From Bryobacteraceae bacterium (lineage in GTDB: Bacteria > Acidobacteriota > Terriglobia > Bryobacterales > Bryobacteraceae): a DNA stretch of 64,000 nt. The position numbers were made by a program, and so were the translations under genes. The stretch lies in the NCBI GenBank assembly GCA_019752335.1, contig JAIEMJ010000033.1:101717-165716 (forward strand), written 5' to 3'. This document shows, piece by piece, positions 60,072-64,000 of this stretch. The notes beneath the pieces are model-generated. The model did not search any database. It was not told the origin of the DNA and saw only the letters and a program-made list of their open reading frames with translations. How positions within the stretch are numbered: position 1 is the stretch's first letter; every line of letters begins with the position of its first letter.

Positions 60072-62147
60072 TCAGTCTTTCCTTTCTTCGTGAAGATCCA
60101 AGTCGAGCTGCTCAATGAAGCCGGGCTTTGTTGGCACTGAGCCATTCAACTCGGCAAGGAAGGCAGCTTCCATTGGGGATTGTGGGACGAACTCCGCGCG
60201 GCTGATGACGTTGCGGGTTCGATCCGGTGGCAGTTGCGGCTCGATGCCGGTCTCGCCGATGGCAAGGAACTTGGTCGGCGGAGGAATCTCGGCACGATGC
60301 TTCAAAACAGGGTCGGTGAAGTAGAGGATCTGGGTTCCGTAAATGGGGTGGTGGCCGCTGACGAAAATCAACATGTCACCGGGTGCCGTGATCCTCTCGT
60401 TGGAGCCCTCCCCGCTCTTCTTCGGCGGTCTCAGGCGCATCACTTCATCGGGCGTCACCAGCGGACGCTCAACTTGATCGACCGTCGCACTCATATGGTT
60501 GGCGATTGGCGCCAAGCGGGACCCGGAGAAGTTGAAAGTAGCCTTCTGGATCGTCTTGGTGCCTGTCATCTTCGAAAGCAGTTCCGCCGTGTCGAACTGG
60601 TTCGGCGCATAGGCAACCCGGACGTGGCAGTTGGAAACGATGCTCTCGTTCGGCCCGTATTCATCAACGATCTGCCGGATGTCCTGCGTAATAATGTACG
60701 CCTTCAGACCGTAGCCAGCCATGTACGAGAGCGCGTCGGCAAAGATCTCCATGCGCTTTAGCGATGGGAATTCGTCAACCATGAACAGGAGCCGGTGGCG
60801 ATTACGCTTCTGCGCCGCGCCTTGGAAATCCATCCGCTCTGTGAGCCGGTTGACGATCATCGTAAAGATGAGTCGGATCAGCGGGCGGAGCCGGATTTTG
60901 TCGGACGGAGGCACGACAAGGTAGAGCGAAACAGGCCGGGTGTGATTGACCAGATCGTCAATGGTGAAGTCGCTCGCGGCGGTGTTCTTGGCAACTAGCG
61001 GATCGCTGTAGAGGGTGAGTGCGGTCTTGGCTGTGGACAGGACGCCGGAGAAGTCCTTGTCCTCCTTGTCGAGCATCTCGCGCACTTTTTCTCGAACCAC
61101 AGGATGAGTGGTGGTTCGCTCCCCATCTGCGGTCATCCACTGATGGCTTCGCTGTGGATCGTGGGGGAAGTTCTCTAGCTCGCTCAAAGTATCGCGGAAA
61201 CTCTGTCCGGGCCTAGTGAAGGTGGCGGCAAGGTCCCCCAGACTGGCTTCGCGTCCTGCGGCTGCGGCCGCGTAGCAAACATGTAGGATCATGCCCGTGG
61301 TGATGGACGCTGCGGCGTCCTGCCAGTAGCGTTCCATCGGGCTGTCTTCGCCAGTGCGGACGATCATATCTGCCACGTTCTGGGCGTCGGATACGTCGCG
61401 TGGGGTGCCGATTCTCACCTCCGCGAGTGGATTGAAGCGGGAGCCATTCGCCACCTCGACAGGTGAGAACTTGAAGCAGAGATGGCCGGCTTTTGCCCGG
61501 AAACCAGCGGTACGCGCCCAGTTTTCGCCTTTGATGTCGTAGACTACGGCGGATTCTGACCAGGCGAGTAGCGTGGGAATGACCAAGCCGATGCCCTTGC
61601 CGCTTCGTGTAGGGGCGAATGCGAGAACGTGTTCGGGACCATTGTGGCGGAGATAGTGGAGGTGTCTCGTGGCAGGATCGAGCCACCCACCCACGTAAAC
61701 GCCCTGATTGGAATCGACCAAGCCGGTCTCCCGGATATCGGTCGCGCTTGCCCAGCGAGCGGAGCCGTGCAGGTCTTCATTATTTGCGGATAGACGACGA
61801 GCGCGACGCAGATTGAGGCCATAAACGACTAGCACCGTGACGGCGGAACCAATCACGACGATCAAGGCTCCAGCGAGCAGCGGCTGCTTCACTTGAAGGC
61901 TAGTCGTGTTGCTGTGTTGGAAGAGCCAGAATGCCCAAGCCGTCGGCTGGTAGAGCGCATGGCCGGACTGGACGAGAAGGGGGGAACCAAGCGCTGCTTG
62001 ATAGCGAAATTGATACGCGACGAATTGGGTTGCGGCCACGTTCACGCCAAGTAGCAAAGCAAGGCCGGTGAGCATTGCTGACCAGTTGTATCCTCCGACG
62101 AAGCCGGGGTCTGCGGGCGTTCTATAAACCTTGGGCTCGCGCGGCAT
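60072..62147 (-). CDS. traG: TraG/VirD4-type coupling protein
   Basis: A 691-residue coupling ATPase. Two N-terminal helices (AMLTGLALLLGVNVAATQFVA and LLAGALIVVIGSAVTVLVVYG) precede the soluble part. Walker A is APTRSGKG at residues 178-185, and Walker B LLFMVDEFPSL lies in the middle. A long C-terminus carries RPPKKSGEGSNERITAPGDM and a GHHPIYGTQILYF block. It links the relaxosome to the type IV secretion channel. ATG 62147 fits the family start; the longer frame overlaps the ArdC-like gene. Confidence 0.9.
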   Translation of the reverse strand: MPREPKVYRTPADPGFVGGYNWSAMLTGLALLLGVNVAATQFVAYQFRYQAALGSPLLVQSGHALYQPTAWAFWLFQHSNTTSLQVKQPLLAGALIVVIGSAVTVLVVYGLNLRRARRLSANNEDLHGSARWASATDIRETGLVDSNQGVYVGGWLDPATRHLHYLRHNGPEHVLAFAPTRSGKGIGLVIPTLLAWSESAVVYDIKGENWARTAGFRAKAGHLCFKFSPVEVANGSRFNPLAEVRIGTPRDVSDAQNVADMIVRTGEDSPMERYWQDAAASITTGMILHVCYAAAAAGREASLGDLAATFTRPGQSFRDTLSELENFPHDPQRSHQWMTADGERTTTHPVVREKVREMLDKEDKDFSGVLSTAKTALTLYSDPLVAKNTAASDFTIDDLVNHTRPVSLYLVVPPSDKIRLRPLIRLIFTMIVNRLTERMDFQGAAQKRNRHRLLFMVDEFPSLKRMEIFADALSYMAGYGLKAYIITQDIRQIVDEYGPNESIVSNCHVRVAYAPNQFDTAELLSKMTGTKTIQKATFNFSGSRLAPIANHMSATVDQVERPLVTPDEVMRLRPPKKSGEGSNERITAPGDMLIFVSGHHPIYGTQILYFTDPVLKHRAEIPPPTKFLAIGETGIEPQLPPDRTRNVISRAEFVPQSPMEAAFLAELNGSVPTKPGFIEQLDLDLHEERKD

Positions 62148-62157
62148 TGGGTTTCTC

Positions 62158-63555
62158 TCAGCGCTCGATCGCTCGGGATCGTTGCCGTTCCTGATTCGGC
62201 TTAAGTTGCGCAACCTGATTGGAATAGGCGATCAACACGTTCTGGGCGGGAGTGGCCGCACCGGGAAGTAGATGCTTCTCATGCGCAACTGCGCTCTTCG
62301 CGCTCACCTTCTGAAGGACATGATGTTCGGTTTCGGCCAGGACCTCGCCACGATACTTTCCCGAATCGGTGTCAGCTTGATACGTCTTCACTTTCTCACC
62401 CATCACCTTGCGGGCAGTCTCCTCGGCGGCAGCGAAGGACTCTTTGATGGCCTGCTCACTTGGTGGACGACGCCCATCGACTTCGCCGTCCAAGATCTTC
62501 TCCGCTTCGATCTTTGCGACACCTTTTGACGCTACTGGTTCGCGATGCTCGGTCGCGGTTTCCTTCTCGGTGATCGTCACCGCCCCAGCGCTGCGCTCAA
62601 ACGCGGCGACGTGCTCAGAAGTTTCGGTTCGCAATTGCTTGCCGCGCTCCAGGTCGAGAAGGTAATCCGCTGCACGATGGGCGTCTTTGGCGGCGCGGAA
62701 GATTTCGTTCTTGTCTTCGCTGAGCGCTTTGATCCAAGACTTAACGTAAGCCGCGTGCTGTTCAGGGTTGTGTGGGATGCCGCGCTCGGCTGCAAGGAAA
62801 ACGCTGGCGAGTTCGGCTCGTAACTCTTCTTTCGCATAGTTGGGATCGCCGAAGCGGTAGCTCTCGTTTAGCGTCTGCCGGTTGAGACGGTCCGGATGGC
62901 CGCTCCAATGGGCCAGTTCGTGCAGCGCCGTGCCGTAGTAATCCGCCGCGCTCTTAAATGCAGCATCTGGGGGAAGGTGTATGCGGTCGGCGGACCTGCT
63001 ATAAAAAGCTCGGTCGTTCTGATCGTGGATGATTTTCGCCCCGGAGTTTTGAAGGATAGATTCGCCAGTTTCCGCGACTTCCCATGCCGCACGCTCTTTG
63101 GGGACATAGGGCGCGATCCCGTCAATTTGTTTGGCGTTAAAAACCGAGAAGACTTTTCGAAGCGGTCCACGATAGTCGCCGTTGGCGGCATCAGGCTTCG
63201 ACTTTTCCTCAGAGCTTTGGCCATTCTTGGCATCCTCACCGAATTGCCAGAACTCGATTTGGGTTCCCTTCTCTCCTGCCCGAACCTGCAACCCATTCGC
63301 TGCTGCCTGCTTATAGGTAAGCCATCGAGGGTCATCGAAGCCCTTGCGGGTTCCTACGGCCATCAAGTGAAGGGCGTTGCCACCGCGATAGTTTTTCTCA
63401 GTGGTCGGATTGAAAGGAAGCTGCAGCGATCCCGGTTCCCATGGCTTCTGCCAGGGTGCCGTCCCTTTCTCCAGCATTTCGACGATCTGGTCGGTTACTT
63501 CTTTACGAAAGTCCCGCTTAGCCGGAACTTCATCGGAGGTGGGTTCGTTGGCCAT
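62158..63555 (-). CDS. ArdC-like antirestriction/zincin protein with C-terminal KfrB-like domain
   Basis: A 465-residue protein. Residues 10-150 form the ArdC ssDNA-binding N-domain (APWQKPWEPGSLQLPFNPTT; NYRGGNALHLM). Residues 160-300 form a metalloprotease-like domain with the zinc motif HELAHWSGH at 212-220. Near 385-455 a KfrB-like domain follows (KTYQADTDSGKYRGEVLAET). ArdC protects incoming single-stranded DNA on entry into a new host. Many plasmid forms lack the KfrB-like part, so this fusion is notable. It heads the transfer operon. Confidence 0.83.
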   Translation of the reverse strand: MANEPTSDEVPAKRDFRKEVTDQIVEMLEKGTAPWQKPWEPGSLQLPFNPTTEKNYRGGNALHLMAVGTRKGFDDPRWLTYKQAAANGLQVRAGEKGTQIEFWQFGEDAKNGQSSEEKSKPDAANGDYRGPLRKVFSVFNAKQIDGIAPYVPKERAAWEVAETGESILQNSGAKIIHDQNDRAFYSRSADRIHLPPDAAFKSAADYYGTALHELAHWSGHPDRLNRQTLNESYRFGDPNYAKEELRAELASVFLAAERGIPHNPEQHAAYVKSWIKALSEDKNEIFRAAKDAHRAADYLLDLERGKQLRTETSEHVAAFERSAGAVTITEKETATEHREPVASKGVAKIEAEKILDGEVDGRRPPSEQAIKESFAAAEETARKVMGEKVKTYQADTDSGKYRGEVLAETEHHVLQKVSAKSAVAHEKHLLPGAATPAQNVLIAYSNQVAQLKPNQERQRSRAIER

Positions 63556-63558
63556 TCG

Positions 63559-63690
63559 TCACATCCTTTCGTCGAAGTCGGTTTCTGGTTGCTCTTCTTC
63601 AAAGCCAGACTCAGCGAGCGGCTCATTGCCGTTGTCGAGGCCTTGTTCGGGCTCTGGATCGATGACGGTTTGATTTATGTCTTCTTCCAT
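63559..63690 (-). CDS. Small acidic protein upstream of the ArdC-like gene (doubtful)
   Basis: From ATG 63690 a 43-residue product reads MEEDINQTVIDPEPEQGLDN and ends DFDERM, with 18 acidic residues and no cysteine. An in-frame ATG at 63696 is also possible. It ends three bases before the ArdC-like start, as expected for a leader gene of the operon. Against it, the predicted -10 box lies only six bases upstream, leaving no room for a leader or ribosome site. I recognise no family. Confidence 0.4.
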   Translation of the reverse strand: MEEDINQTVIDPEPEQGLDNGNEPLAESGFEEEQPETDFDERM

Positions 63691-63695
63691 TAGCA

Positions 63696-63724
63696 TATCT
63701 AGCCTGTGCAAGCTAGCCTGACAA
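63696..63724 (-). promoter_or_regulatory. Predicted promoter with embedded operator repeats
   Basis: On the minus strand TTGTCA (63724-63719) and TAGATA (63701-63696) are separated by exactly 17 bases, close to sigma-70 consensus. The spacer and flanks hold two direct CAGGCTAG copies 14 bases apart (63720-63713 and 63706-63699). The longer CAGGCTAGCTTG reappears at 39815-39826. It should drive the ArdC-like to TraB operon under a repressor. Confidence 0.65.
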
Positions 63725-64000
63725 AAGTATGGCCCTAGCTTCCCCACTTGTCAAGAGCGAAGAGTCGTTGGTTCGCTAGCAAGGATGTTCTGGCTCAGAA
63801 CAGCTCGGCCGGCAATGTCACGCTGAGAGACATGTTCGCCGGGCCAGGCGGCTCGAACTTGGGCACCCGCGAGAAACAACCGGCTCTCAACCCGGGCAAT
63901 CGAAAAATGACGTTCGCCGGCGAACACGAAAAGATCATGGACGCGGGCTAGGCTGAATAAGGTCTAGCAGTCGATGTATCGATGCCTGCCGTCGCTAAGT
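63725..64000. other. Right window end, no clear gene
   Basis: An open frame at 63748-63951 (plus strand, 67 codons) is visible, but it has a weak start context and no family resemblance. I would not annotate it as a gene without more sequence. The region may be the promoter side of a divergent operon continuing beyond 64,000. Confidence 0.3.

Larger units (their letters stand above)
39566..64000. mobile_element. Putative integrative conjugative element at initiator tRNA (runs past window end)
   Basis: The left limit is the initiator-tRNA 3' half at 39566-39615. Phased arm-type repeats lie just inside it, cargo fills 40.1-56.3 kb, and a mobility module occupies 56.6-63.7 kb (integrase, excisionase-like HTH, TraB, TraF, SSB, TraG/VirD4, ArdC-like). 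A 12-base operator-like sequence is shared by the left end and the promoter at 63.7 kb. The intact tRNA and the relaxase/mating genes would lie beyond 64,000. That tRNA site and integrase belong to the same element is inference; they are 17 kb apart. Confidence 0.6.

Noticed and set aside
63748..63951. A 67-codon frame near the right end
   Set aside because: No family resemblance, weak start, and it could be chance in 250 bases.
40067..63986. A second shared 12-mer, TGTATCGATGCC, at 40067-40078 and 63975-63986
   Set aside because: The core ATCGAT is a simple palindrome, neither copy lies in a recognisable promoter element, and one such match over 24 kb could be chance.

Overview
The window looks like a chromosome segment of a GC-rich acidobacterium (Acidobacteriota, most like the Bryobacterales/Solibacter group). 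The pointers are a VWFA-related secreted protein, an Oar-like TonB receptor with an N-terminal carboxypeptidase-regulatory domain, a BBP2-type porin, and giant beta-propeller histidine kinases. The species assignment is inference from protein families only.

Positions 1-36,800 are mostly chromosomal. An NhaR-like LysR regulator is cut by the left edge. Next come a VanZ-like protein overlapping an STT3/PglB-type oligosaccharyltransferase, a DinB-like protein, and a membrane-anchored GH113-like hydrolase with a DUF2809 protein. A conserved yceD-rpmF-plsX operon follows, ending in a frameshifted Rpn-type gene. A large LptC/OstA-like gene comes next. A perfect 566-bp copy of its 3' end recurs 7.36 kb downstream and brackets an iron-type module: a TonB receptor and a three-gene ABC-2 transporter, divergent around a Fur-box-like sequence. 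A truncated tRNA and a truncated gene sit at the two inner junctions. Then follow a 50-residue metallothionein-like protein, an MDR oxidoreductase, a flavin reductase, a MacB-like permease, a porin, a VWFA protein, an Rrf2 regulator, glycogen phosphorylase, and a four-gene HAD/DHS-like/PfkB/ROK operon. A kinase plus acyl-CoA dehydrogenase pair and an AlkZ-like protein finish this part.

Positions 36,838-39,379 hold a small decayed island in tRNA-Pro(TGG). A 48-bp copy of the tRNA 3' end marks its far side, and its tyrosine recombinase lacks the catalytic C-terminus. At 39,566-39,615 lies the 3' half of an initiator tRNA (minus strand), followed by helically phased TTGCCCT repeats. I read this as one end of a second, larger integrative element that runs past the right edge.

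Cargo of that putative element (40-56 kb): an aldehyde dehydrogenase, an Omp85-like barrel and a secreted kinase-like protein in one tight run with a cNMP-binding/thioredoxin-reductase-like fusion; a crotonase; an NAD(P)-binding protein; two similar response regulators; two ~1,030-residue propeller histidine kinases; and decayed pieces of an efflux outer-membrane protein and a third kinase. Its mobility module (56.6-63.7 kb) has an intact tyrosine integrase, an excisionase-like HTH protein, TraB, TraF, SSB, TraG/VirD4 and an ArdC-like protein. No relaxase or mating-pair ATPase is visible, so the rest must lie outside the window or be missing.
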